Assembly: GCF_028416635.1 (NCBI RefSeq)
Contig: NZ_CP114013.1
Location: 3,968,001 to 4,032,000, forward strand
Length of the DNA: 64,000 nucleotides
Direction of reading: 5' to 3'
Source: Baekduia alba
Lineage (GTDB): Bacteria; Actinomycetota; Thermoleophilia; Solirubrobacterales; Solirubrobacteraceae
Positions 57,185 through 64,000 of the stretch are shown here, one piece after another (positions within the stretch are counted from its first letter, which is position 1; each line of letters opens with the position of its first letter). The position numbers and the translations under genes are program-made. A model generated the notes under the pieces. The model had not been told where the DNA came from. It searched no databases and worked only from the letters and a program-made list of their open reading frames with translations.

Positions 57185-59898
57185 GCCTTCACCTTCTCCT
57201 CGGTCGTGGTCCCGACCGCGGCCATGACCTCGTCGTCGCCGAGGTAGGCGGCGCGGACGATCGGGCTGGCCGCCACCTCCGCCGGCCGGCCGTCGAAGAT
57301 CAGCCGCCCGAAGTCCAGCACGTAGATGTAGTCGCAGACGCGCATGACCATCTCGACGTCGTGCTCGACGAGCAGGATGCCCACCCCACGCTGCGCGACG
57401 ACCTCCTGCAGGAGCGCGCTGAACCGCGCCGTCTCCTGCTCGTCCAGGCCCGACGACGGCTCGTCGAGCAGCAGCACGTCGAACGGCCCGGCCAGCAGGC
57501 GCGCGAGCTCGACGAGCCGTGCCTGCCCGGTCGACAGCGTGCCCGCCGACCGGCCGGCGAGCTCCTCGATCCCACACGCCTCGAGCGCGGACCACGCGGC
57601 GGCCTCGGCCGCCTGGCGGCGCCCGGGCGCGGCGGCGAGGTGCGCGGCGACGCTCGAGCCGACCGCGCCGGCCTCGACGCCGAGCATCACGTTCTGGAGG
57701 ACGCTCAACGTGTCGCACAACTCGACGCGCTGGAACGTCCGCCCCAGCCCGAGGCGCCCGCGCGCCGACGGCGACTGCCCCGTGACCTCGGTGCCGTGCA
57801 GCCGGACCTCGCCCGCGGTCGGGCGCGTGAACCCGCTGGCGGCGTCGAAGGTGGTGGTCTTGCCTGCGCCGTTGGGTCCGATCAGGCCGGTGATCCGCCC
57901 CAGCGGCGCGTCGAAGCCGAGCCCGTCGACGGCCACGAGGCCGCCGAAGCGCACGGTCAGGTCGCTGATCCGCAGACCCGCGCCTTCACGTTGACCGTCA
58001 CTCGCGCGCGCGGGCGCGAGCTCCGCCGGCGGCCGCGGCGCGCGGCGCCGGCCGCCCAGGCGGTCGAGCACGTGCCGCAGCGTGTCCGGCATCGCCGGCG
58101 AGCCGCCCTGCATCGACACGACGACCGCCGCGACGCCGAACAGCACGTTCAGCCACGTGGCCGTGTCCTCGCCGGTCAGGTAGGCCGGGATGACGCCGGC
58201 CAGGGCGACCACGGCGTACCAGGGCTCGGCGAAGGGCGCGATCGCGAGCATCGCCAGCAGCACGAGCGAGTTGAAGGACATGTAGAACGGGTCGGCCGCG
58301 ACCGCGAACCCGCGCGCGCAGCCCAGCAGCACGCCGGCGATCCCCGCCACGAAGGCCGACAGGCAGAAGACCACCACCTTGGTCACGTTCACGTTCAGCC
58401 CCATCGCCGCGACCGCGGTCGGCGACCCCGACATCCCCTGGAGCACGCGCCCAAGGCGACTGCGCTGAACGGCGACGACCAGCCCGGCCGCGAGCACGAC
58501 CACCGCGAGCACCACGTAGAAGAACTGCTTCTGGTCGTCCACGAAGCCGGGCAGCGGCATCGCGCGGCCCGAGCTGAACGTCGTGAACATCCACGACTGG
58601 CTGTAGAGCAGGCGCTCGACGAGGATGCCGAAGCCGAGCGTCGCCAGGGCCAGGAACAGCCCGGACAGGCGGATCGCCGGAATGGCCACCAGCGCACCGA
58701 TCGCCATCGTGACCACGCCCGCCCCCAGCAGCGCGACGACCCACGGCACGCCGTGGTCGACGTGCAGCTGGGAGAACGTGACGGCGCCGACGGCCGCGAA
58801 CGTCGCGTGGCACAGCGACACCTGGCCGGAGGTCCGCACGAGCAGCCCCAGCGAGAGCAGCATCACGGCCGTCACGAGCGACTCGGTGAAGTACGGCAGC
58901 CGGCCACCGACGAGCTGCGGCACGAGCGCGAGCGCGACGACCGCGAGCGCGCCGGCCCCCAGGCGCACGCGCCCCGGGGCGCGGTACGGCGTCGGCGGTC
59001 GCGTCACTGCGCGCGTGACGCCGGACACCAGCTTGCGCCGTGGGATGACCAGCAGCGCGACGAAGAGCACGACGAACGGCAGCGACGACGGCAGCCCGGC
59101 CAGCCACGGCACGTCGACGACGTACTTGGTGGAGATCGCCGAGCCGACGCCGATCAGCAGGCCGCCCAGGAAGGTGAGCGGGATGTTGGAGAACCAGCCG
59201 ATCGCCGCCGCGCCGAAGGCCTGGACGACGAGGTAGGTCAGCAGGATCGAGTCCAGCCCGGAGAGCGGCGCGATCAGCACGCCCGAGAGCGCGGCGAACA
59301 TCGAGCCGATCACCCAGGACAGCCGGCGCACCGCGGCCGGGTCGGTCGCCTGCATCGCCAGCAGGTCGGGGTCGTCGACCACGGCGCGCATCGCGACGCC
59401 GGTGCGCGTGAAGCGGAAGAGGCAGTAGAACGCGACGACCGCCGCCACCGCCACGCCGGCGACGATCACCTGGTCCCAGGTGACGACCGCGCCGGCGATG
59501 GCGAACGACGACGTCGAGCCCGGCAGGAACTGGGGCAGCGTGATCGTCTCCGGCCCCCAGGCGATCGACGCCAGGCCCTGGACGGCGAGCACGATCCCGA
59601 CCGTCGCCACGATCTTCAGGCTCATCGGGCGGGGCGCGAGGCGCTCGGCGATCCGCTCGAAGACGAGGCCGACCAGCAGCCCCAGCACCACCACGCTGAG
59701 CAGCAGGGCGGGCACCCAGCCCATCCCGTGCTGCTCGTGCAGGAAGTAGAAGCAGTAGGCCGCCGCCGCGGCGATCGCGCCGTAGCCGAAGTTGAAGATG
59801 CCCGACGTCTTGTACGTCAGGACCAGACCGGTGCCCGCCAACCCGTAGAGGGCACCGGTCGCGATCCCGAGGACGACGAACGGCAGGAAGTCCGTCAT
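57181..59898 (-). CDS. Fused LivH-LivM-LivG transporter polypeptide
   Basis: This 905-residue protein joins three normally separate subunits. Residues about 1-295 are LivH (VVLGIATGALYGLAGTGLVLTYKTSGIFNFGYGAI). About 310-620 are LivM (TSGQVSLCHATFAAVGAVTFSQ, AIRLSGLFLALATLGFGILVERLLY). After an Arg/Pro/Ala linker, about 655-890 are LivG (GPNGAGKTTTFDAASGF, LSTGQARLVELARLLAGPFDVLLLDEPSSGLD, LLVEHDVEMVM). All motifs are intact, so it is a functional fusion rather than an artefact. Only the LivF ATPase (56462) and binding protein (59914) are separate. Confidence 0.9.
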   Translation of the reverse strand: MTDFLPFVVLGIATGALYGLAGTGLVLTYKTSGIFNFGYGAIAAAAAYCFYFLHEQHGMGWVPALLLSVVVLGLLVGLVFERIAERLAPRPMSLKIVATVGIVLAVQGLASIAWGPETITLPQFLPGSTSSFAIAGAVVTWDQVIVAGVAVAAVVAFYCLFRFTRTGVAMRAVVDDPDLLAMQATDPAAVRRLSWVIGSMFAALSGVLIAPLSGLDSILLTYLVVQAFGAAAIGWFSNIPLTFLGGLLIGVGSAISTKYVVDVPWLAGLPSSLPFVVLFVALLVIPRRKLVSGVTRAVTRPPTPYRAPGRVRLGAGALAVVALALVPQLVGGRLPYFTESLVTAVMLLSLGLLVRTSGQVSLCHATFAAVGAVTFSQLHVDHGVPWVVALLGAGVVTMAIGALVAIPAIRLSGLFLALATLGFGILVERLLYSQSWMFTTFSSGRAMPLPGFVDDQKQFFYVVLAVVVLAAGLVVAVQRSRLGRVLQGMSGSPTAVAAMGLNVNVTKVVVFCLSAFVAGIAGVLLGCARGFAVAADPFYMSFNSLVLLAMLAIAPFAEPWYAVVALAGVIPAYLTGEDTATWLNVLFGVAAVVVSMQGGSPAMPDTLRHVLDRLGGRRRAPRPPAELAPARASDGQREGAGLRISDLTVRFGGLVAVDGLGFDAPLGRITGLIGPNGAGKTTTFDAASGFTRPTAGEVRLHGTEVTGQSPSARGRLGLGRTFQRVELCDTLSVLQNVMLGVEAGAVGSSVAAHLAAAPGRRQAAEAAAWSALEACGIEELAGRSAGTLSTGQARLVELARLLAGPFDVLLLDEPSSGLDEQETARFSALLQEVVAQRGVGILLVEHDVEMVMRVCDYIYVLDFGRLIFDGRPAEVAASPIVRAAYLGDDEVMAAVGTTTEEKVKA

Positions 59899-59913
59899 GG
59901 TCCGGGGCTCGAG

Positions 59914-61191
59914 CTAGCCGACGCCGAGGCGCGGGTCAGGGCAGGTCGGCTCGGCCGTGCCCGTGAACTTGCCGTCCTGGTAGCCGTACAACCAGGCGCA
60001 GCTCGGGGCGGGCGCGGGCTTGCCCTTCGTGTAGGTCACCGGACCGGGCAGCAGCCCGTCGAGCGTCTCGCCCTTGATCGTCCCGTAGGCGGCGACGACG
60101 TCGGCGCGGTTGACGGTCGGGCTGAGCGTGGCGGCGTTGGCGTCCAGCGCCTTCTTGAACAGCTCCATCGTGGCCCAGGCGGCCGTCGAGTCGCCGCGGG
60201 CCCACTTGTCCTCGGAGACCTTGTTGTCGTCCATGACCTGCCGGTAGTTCTTGACCGGCGGGGTGTCGGCGTACCACGGGAACCCGGTCAGGCCGCCCAT
60301 CAGCTTGTTGCCGGAAAGCGACTTGTAGAACAACGGCGTGACGAGGGCGGCGCCGGCGCCGAAGGCACCCTTGTACCCCTGCCGCGCGCAGTCGGCCGCC
60401 AGGCGCTTGGCCGTGGCGTCGGGCATCGTCAGCGCGGCGTACTGCACCTTCTTCTGCACGAGCTGCAGGCACTGCGCCGTGAAGTTCGGCGCGGTCGCGT
60501 CGATCGTGATGCCGGCGACGAAGTCCAACCCCTCCGCCTTGCCCATCCCGGCGATGAGCTGGGTGGCCTGCTTGCTGCTCGGGTTCTGCGCCTCGTCGAG
60601 CGCGGCGATCGTCTTGTAGCCCGCCTGCTTGGCGACCGTGACGAACGGCGCGGCGTTGGCCGGGAAGGCCGCCGTGACGCCGTAGACGTTGGGCAGCTGC
60701 GGGATCTTGGCGAGCTTGTTGCCCGGCGCGGCGCCCCAGACCGCGGGGTTGAAGCCGTTGCCGCCGATCACGGGCAGGCCCGCGGCCGACAGCGGCTTGG
60801 CCGCCGGCGCGTCGGCGGCGGCGTCGTTGAGGACGACCGCGGCGACCGACTTGTCGGCGACGAGGCCCTGGGCCGCGGTCGCGGCCTTCGACGGGCTGCC
60901 GGCCGTATCCTTGACCTCGATCGCGACGGGATGCTTCGCGATGCCGCCCGCGGCGTTGGTGGCCTTGGCCCATGCCTCGAGCACGTCGGCCGCGCCGCCC
61001 TGCCCGCCGTTCTGCGGGCCGCTGGCGTCGACCAGCAGGCCGACCTTGATCGGCGTGCCCTTGGGCCCGGCCGCCGCTGTCGCCGTCGTGCTCGCACCGG
61101 CGCTGTCAGAGCTCGAGTCCGAGCTCGACCCGCAGGCGCCGAGCACCACCGACGCCGCAACCACACCTGCCACCGTCCATGACCTGACCAC
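59914..61191 (-). CDS. Branched-chain-type ABC substrate-binding lipoprotein (second importer)
   Basis: This 425-residue protein starts with GTG 61191 behind GGAGGAG. It has a lipobox VLGAC near residue 20, a Ser/Asp/Thr-rich linker and the LivK-type fold (PIKVGLLVDASGPQNGGQGGAADVLEAWAKATNAAGGIAKHPV). The family binds amino acids, aromatic acids or amides. It lies 15 nt upstream of the permease fusion on the same strand. The operon ends with the two SnoaL proteins, so the ligand is probably a cyclic organic acid; this is inference. Confidence 0.88.
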   Translation of the reverse strand: MVRSWTVAGVVAASVVLGACGSSSDSSSDSAGASTTATAAAGPKGTPIKVGLLVDASGPQNGGQGGAADVLEAWAKATNAAGGIAKHPVAIEVKDTAGSPSKAATAAQGLVADKSVAAVVLNDAAADAPAAKPLSAAGLPVIGGNGFNPAVWGAAPGNKLAKIPQLPNVYGVTAAFPANAAPFVTVAKQAGYKTIAALDEAQNPSSKQATQLIAGMGKAEGLDFVAGITIDATAPNFTAQCLQLVQKKVQYAALTMPDATAKRLAADCARQGYKGAFGAGAALVTPLFYKSLSGNKLMGGLTGFPWYADTPPVKNYRQVMDDNKVSEDKWARGDSTAAWATMELFKKALDANAATLSPTVNRADVVAAYGTIKGETLDGLLPGPVTYTKGKPAPAPSCAWLYGYQDGKFTGTAEPTCPDPRLGVG

Positions 61192-61277
61192 GTGACCCTC
61201 CTCCGCTCCTGCCGGACCGTCATTGGCCCGACCTGCCGAACATCTCAGCCCGCTTCGGTGTAGCTCAAATATCATTC

Positions 61278-61320
61278 AAGGACCCGGTTCATACACGCCT
61301 CGGTATGGATCAGGGTCCTT
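61278..61320. terminator. Nested hairpin between two minus-strand operons
   Basis: AAGGACCC (61278-61285) pairs with GGGTCCTT (61313-61320), and inside it CATAC pairs with GTATG. It lies 12 nt beyond the stop of the SDR at 61333 and upstream of the binding-protein promoter. It may be a terminator or an operator. No T-run follows. Confidence 0.42.
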
Positions 61321-61332
61321 GCGGGACGAGGC

Positions 61333-62100
61333 TCAGGTGAACGTCGACCCGCCGTCGAACTGCAGCGTCTGGCCGGTGATGAAGCCCGACGCCTCCTCGG
61401 TGAGGAACAAGATCCCGTGCGCCAGGTCCTCGGGCAGGCCGCGACGCTTGATCGACTGGTGCTCGAGCGTGCGCGCGAAGAACCCGTCGACGGTCGCCCG
61501 CGCCTCGGCCGTGTCGCCCACCATCGTGAGGACGTGCTCGGTCGCGATCAGCCCCGGCATGATGATGTTGATCGTGATCCCGTCCGGCCCCAGCTCCTTG
61601 GCCAGGACGCGCGTCATCCCGATCGTGCCGCCCTTGGCCGCGACGTAGGCCGACAGCCCGGGCTGCGGGTTGTGGAACGTCCCGGACGCCGTGGTGACGA
61701 TCCGCCCGTAGCCACGGCCGCGCATGTGCGGCACGACCTTCTGGCAGCACAGGAACGCGGACTCGAGGTTCGTCGCCAGCGCGTGGCGCAGGCCGGCGAG
61801 CGTCTGCTCCTCGAGCATCGGCCGCTGGCCGTACACGCCCGCGAGGTTCACCAGGACGTCGACCGCCCCGAACCGCGCGACGACCTGGTCCACCATGTCG
61901 GCGACCGCCGCCTCGTCGGTGAGGTCGGCGACGACCCCGAAGACGTCGAGCGCCTGCGCGGCCTCGCGCACGGCGGCGGCGTTGATGTCGACGATCGCCA
62001 CGTCGGCGCCCTCGGCGACGTAGGCCTTCGCCGTCGCCAGGCCGATGCCGGCCGCGCCCCCGGTCACGATCACGACGCGCCGTGCGAACCGCCCCGACAT
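61333..62100 (-). CDS. SDR-family oxidoreductase
   Basis: This 255-residue SDR is complete: TGGAAGIG cofactor motif, DIN after strand 2 (NAD preference), NLAGVYG (variant of NNAG), Ser in TTASGTF, YVAAK catalytic pair and a C-terminal FITGQTLQFDGGSTF. Its ATG follows directly after the TAG of the haloalkane-dehalogenase-type gene, so the two are co-transcribed. It could oxidise the alcohol released by that hydrolase, a common pairing. Confidence 0.9.
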   Translation of the reverse strand: MSGRFARRVVIVTGGAAGIGLATAKAYVAEGADVAIVDINAAAVREAAQALDVFGVVADLTDEAAVADMVDQVVARFGAVDVLVNLAGVYGQRPMLEEQTLAGLRHALATNLESAFLCCQKVVPHMRGRGYGRIVTTASGTFHNPQPGLSAYVAAKGGTIGMTRVLAKELGPDGITINIIMPGLIATEHVLTMVGDTAEARATVDGFFARTLEHQSIKRRGLPEDLAHGILFLTEEASGFITGQTLQFDGGSTFT

Positions 62101-62991
62101 CTAGCGGACCTCCTGCGAGCTGCTGACCCACGGCTCGGTGCGCAGCCCGTGCCGGTCGGCCCAGGCCGCGACGGCCGCGCCGATCGCCTCCGGCTGGTCC
62201 TCCGGGGCGTGGTGCAGCGCCGGGCCGCAGTGCGCGACCTCCAGGCCGGCGATGTGCTCCTCGCACCAGCCGATCAGCGCGTCGTCCGACCACGGCGCGC
62301 CCTCGAAGGCGAGCAGGAGCTTGGGCACCTCGGGCGTGTCGGCCATCCAGCGCCCGTAGGCCTCGACGCGGTCGACCACGTCGGCGGGCTCGCCGTCGAT
62401 CGGGATCTCGCGCGGGAAGCGCAGCAGCGGCCGGCGCGACTCCGGCGTCGGGAACGGCTTGCGGTACGCGTCCATCTCGGCCCCCGACAGCGTCCGGCGC
62501 ACCGACATCGGCAGCGCCTTCTCGATCAGCACGTTCTGCTCGAGCACCATCTGCTCGCCCACGCCCTCGGTGCGGAACCCGCGGAACAGCTGCTGGCCCG
62601 AGGGCGGGAACTCGTCCCACGCCAGCGGGCGCACGATCGTCTCCAGGAACGCGACGCCGCGCGTGCGGCCGGGGTGCCGGGCGGCCCAGTCCAGGGCCAG
62701 CACGCCGCCCCAGTCGTGGCCGACGAAGACGATGTCGTCGAGCATCAGCGCGTCGATCCACGCCTCGAGGTACCGCACATGGTCGGCGATGCGGTAGTCG
62801 ATGTCCGGCTTGCCGGAGGCGCCGGTGCCGATCAGGTCGGGCGCCAGGCACCGGCCCGGCGACCCGATCGCGGGGATCACGTTGCGCCAGAGGTACGACG
62901 ACATCGGGTTGCCGTGCAGCAGCACGATCGGCGGCCCCTCGCCGACGTCGACGTAGGCGATCGTCGAGTCCAGGATCTCGATGGTGTCCAT
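62101..62991 (-). CDS. Haloalkane dehalogenase-type alpha/beta hydrolase
   Basis: This 296-residue protein has all the haloalkane dehalogenase subfamily II marks: HGNPMSSYLWRNVIP with halide-binding Asn28, nucleophile Asp93 in GHDWGG followed by halide-stabilising Trp94, Glu117 in FLETIVRPLAWDEFP, and His260 in ALHHAPEDQPEAIG. It would replace halogen by hydroxyl in haloalkanes by hydrolysis. Coelenterazine luciferase-like relatives share the fold but come from eukaryotes. Its ATG is followed on the strand by the SDR. The real substrate is unknown. Confidence 0.9.
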   Translation of the reverse strand: MDTIEILDSTIAYVDVGEGPPIVLLHGNPMSSYLWRNVIPAIGSPGRCLAPDLIGTGASGKPDIDYRIADHVRYLEAWIDALMLDDIVFVGHDWGGVLALDWAARHPGRTRGVAFLETIVRPLAWDEFPPSGQQLFRGFRTEGVGEQMVLEQNVLIEKALPMSVRRTLSGAEMDAYRKPFPTPESRRPLLRFPREIPIDGEPADVVDRVEAYGRWMADTPEVPKLLLAFEGAPWSDDALIGWCEEHIAGLEVAHCGPALHHAPEDQPEAIGAAVAAWADRHGLRTEPWVSSSQEVR

Positions 62992-63008
62992 GGTGGTGCT
63001 CCTTGCTC

Positions 63009-63851
63009 TCAGTCGGCGAACAGCCGCGCGTTGGCGGCCGCCCAGTCGGCGAACGGCAGCGCCGGGCGGCCGAGCAGCTGCGCGACGTCGTCGGTGGTCG
63101 GGCCCGGCTGGGCCGCGTAGTCGGCCAGCGAGCCGAGCAGGCGGTCGGCGATCTCGGACGGGACGCCGTTGGCGACCATCCCGGCCTTGGCCTGGGCCGG
63201 CGTCAGCTCCACCAGCTCCAGCGACCGCCCGATCGTCTCGGCGATGGCCGCGAGCTTCTCGCGCTGGTCCAGCGCCCGCGGCCCGGTCAGCACATAGGCC
63301 TTGCCTTCATGCCCTGGATCGACCAGGACCCGGGCGGCGACCGCGGAGAGGTCGCGCTCGACCAGCGGTGCGGTGGCCGCGCCCGGGTAGGCGGCGCGGA
63401 CCACGCCGCCGTTGCGGATCTGCGGCGCCCAGAGCCGCACGTTGCCGGCGAAGTCGCCGGCGCGCAGCAGCGTCCAGCTCAGCCCCGACGCGCGGACGAG
63501 GTCCTCGAGCACGCGGAAGCGATCGGCGAAGCGCGGCTCGCCCGCCGGGAACGCCACGGTCATCGCCGACAGCAGCACCGCGTGCTGCACGCCGTGCGCG
63601 GCCGCGAGCGCCAGGAGCTGCTCGGCGCCGCCCTCGACGGCGGCCGGGTTGAGGAAGATCGCGCGCACGCCGTCGAGGTGCGGCGCGAGCGCGGCCGGGT
63701 CGGCGAGGTCGGCCGCGACGGGCACGACGCCGTCCGGGAGCGCGGCGGCCTCCGGGTGCCGGGCGACGGCGACCACGCGCTCGCCACCCTGCGCCAGCAG
63801 GGTGACGAGCTCGCGGCCGACCGTTCCCGTCGCTCCCGTGACCAGGATCAT
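63009..63851 (-). CDS. NmrA-like NAD(P)-binding protein
   Basis: The 280-residue atypical SDR starts MILVTGATGTVGRELV with a complete TGATGxxG motif. It continues VRAIFLNPAAVEGGAEQLL, VLLSAMTVAFP and SWTLLRAGDFAGNV, and ends GRPALPFADWAAANARLFAD. The Tyr/Lys catalytic pair is missing, as in NmrA/QorB proteins. It lies 17 nt upstream of the dehalogenase gene on the same strand and differs from the NmrA-like protein at 11871. It may be a redox sensor or a quinone reductase. Confidence 0.86.
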   Translation of the reverse strand: MILVTGATGTVGRELVTLLAQGGERVVAVARHPEAAALPDGVVPVAADLADPAALAPHLDGVRAIFLNPAAVEGGAEQLLALAAAHGVQHAVLLSAMTVAFPAGEPRFADRFRVLEDLVRASGLSWTLLRAGDFAGNVRLWAPQIRNGGVVRAAYPGAATAPLVERDLSAVAARVLVDPGHEGKAYVLTGPRALDQREKLAAIAETIGRSLELVELTPAQAKAGMVANGVPSEIADRLLGSLADYAAQPGPTTDDVAQLLGRPALPFADWAAANARLFAD

Positions 63852-63861
63852 GGGCGCGTGC

Positions 63862-64000
63862 TCACGTCGTCGGGAGCCCGAGAGCCGCGCGGTACTCGTC
63901 CGCCGTCGCGACCTCGCGTCCGAGCAGCTGCGCGATGGTCTTCGCCGTCGTGAACATCTCGAGGTTGTTCTCGACGACGTCGTCGCTGCGCGGGCTGCGC
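63862..64000 (-). CDS. Partial gene, probable BKACE (DUF849) C-terminus
   Basis: The last 45 codons of a minus-strand gene enter from the right edge and stop at TGA 63864-63862. The ending FTTAKTIAQLLGREVATADEYRAALGLP matches the C-terminal helix of beta-keto acid cleavage enzymes (IAxELGREVATPAEAREILGL). Only the tail is visible, so the assignment rests on that motif. BKACE members cleave beta-keto acids with acetyl-CoA and would fit the catabolic setting. Confidence 0.5.
   Translation of the reverse strand, partial: RSPRSDDVVENNLEMFTTAKTIAQLLGREVATADEYRAALGLPTT

Noticed and set aside
1-64000. tRNA, rRNA, riboswitch, insertion sequence or prophage genes
   Set aside because: None seen when reading both strands. 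A covariance-model search would be needed to exclude small structured RNAs.

Overview
The window is very GC-rich, tightly packed and full of four-base start/stop overlaps (ATGA, GTGA), with frequent GTG starts. This fits a high-GC actinobacterium. The gene style (secreted Ig-like proteins, hemerythrin/DUF-rich catabolic islands) makes me think of Thermoleophilia/Solirubrobacterales, but that placement is a guess. I saw no rRNA, tRNA, CRISPR array, insertion sequence or prophage, and no gene-free stretch over 300 bases.

Positions 1-9346 form a metal-type locus built from three divergent gene pairs. Each pair has an AGGG/CCCT dyad resembling a DtxR/IdeR box between its genes. It encodes secreted Ig-like proteins, a siderophore-binding lipoprotein, an enterochelin-esterase homologue, a two-domain cupredoxin, a beta-propeller with a collagen-like segment, a transglutaminase-like protein, and a DtxR-fold regulator whose usual metal ligands are mostly replaced. 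A phosphopantetheinyl transferase, a tiny unknown gene and an MFS exporter follow (9357-11422).

Positions 11432-16090 hold small regulator/target pairs (MerR, HxlR, NmrA-like, MFS) and two gene remnants (MarR-like and amidase).

Positions 16087-38691 are a catabolic island. One minus-strand operon (22406 down to 15467) carries a meta-cleavage hydrolase, extradiol dioxygenase, SDR, the hydratase/aldolase/acylating-aldehyde-dehydrogenase trio, a RibBA-like protein and a hemerythrin. A second (28808 down to 23191) carries another extradiol dioxygenase, an FMN reductase, a hydrolase, two luciferase-like monooxygenases and a cyclase-family hydrolase. A branched-chain-type ABC importer, an HsaA-like flavin hydroxylase, an acyl-CoA ligase and an FAH-family hydrolase complete the set. 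Together they look able to import, hydroxylate and ring-open a cyclic or aromatic compound and funnel it to pyruvate and acyl-CoA. A 17-bp palindrome ATTCT-N7-AGAAT recurs at 22405, 28920, 35230, 42516 and 44719, next to each transcription unit and next to an IclR gene. I propose that it defines one regulon.

Positions 38722-55534 are mixed: a large P-loop/BTAD activator, a cytosolic periplasmic-binding-like protein with a UspA-like partner, a mycofactocin-type SDR, an MFS pump, a secreted hydrolase, a methyltransferase/SDR/quinone-oxidoreductase group, a YCII/sigma-factor deletion remnant, a P450 behind a perfect 24-bp palindrome, and a MarR/hemerythrin pair.

Positions 55531-64000 hold a second branched-chain-type importer, in which both permeases and an ATPase are fused in one 905-residue chain, with two SnoaL-like proteins. 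After it come an SDR, a haloalkane-dehalogenase-type hydrolase, an NmrA-like protein and the C-terminal end of a probable BKACE enzyme cut by the window edge.
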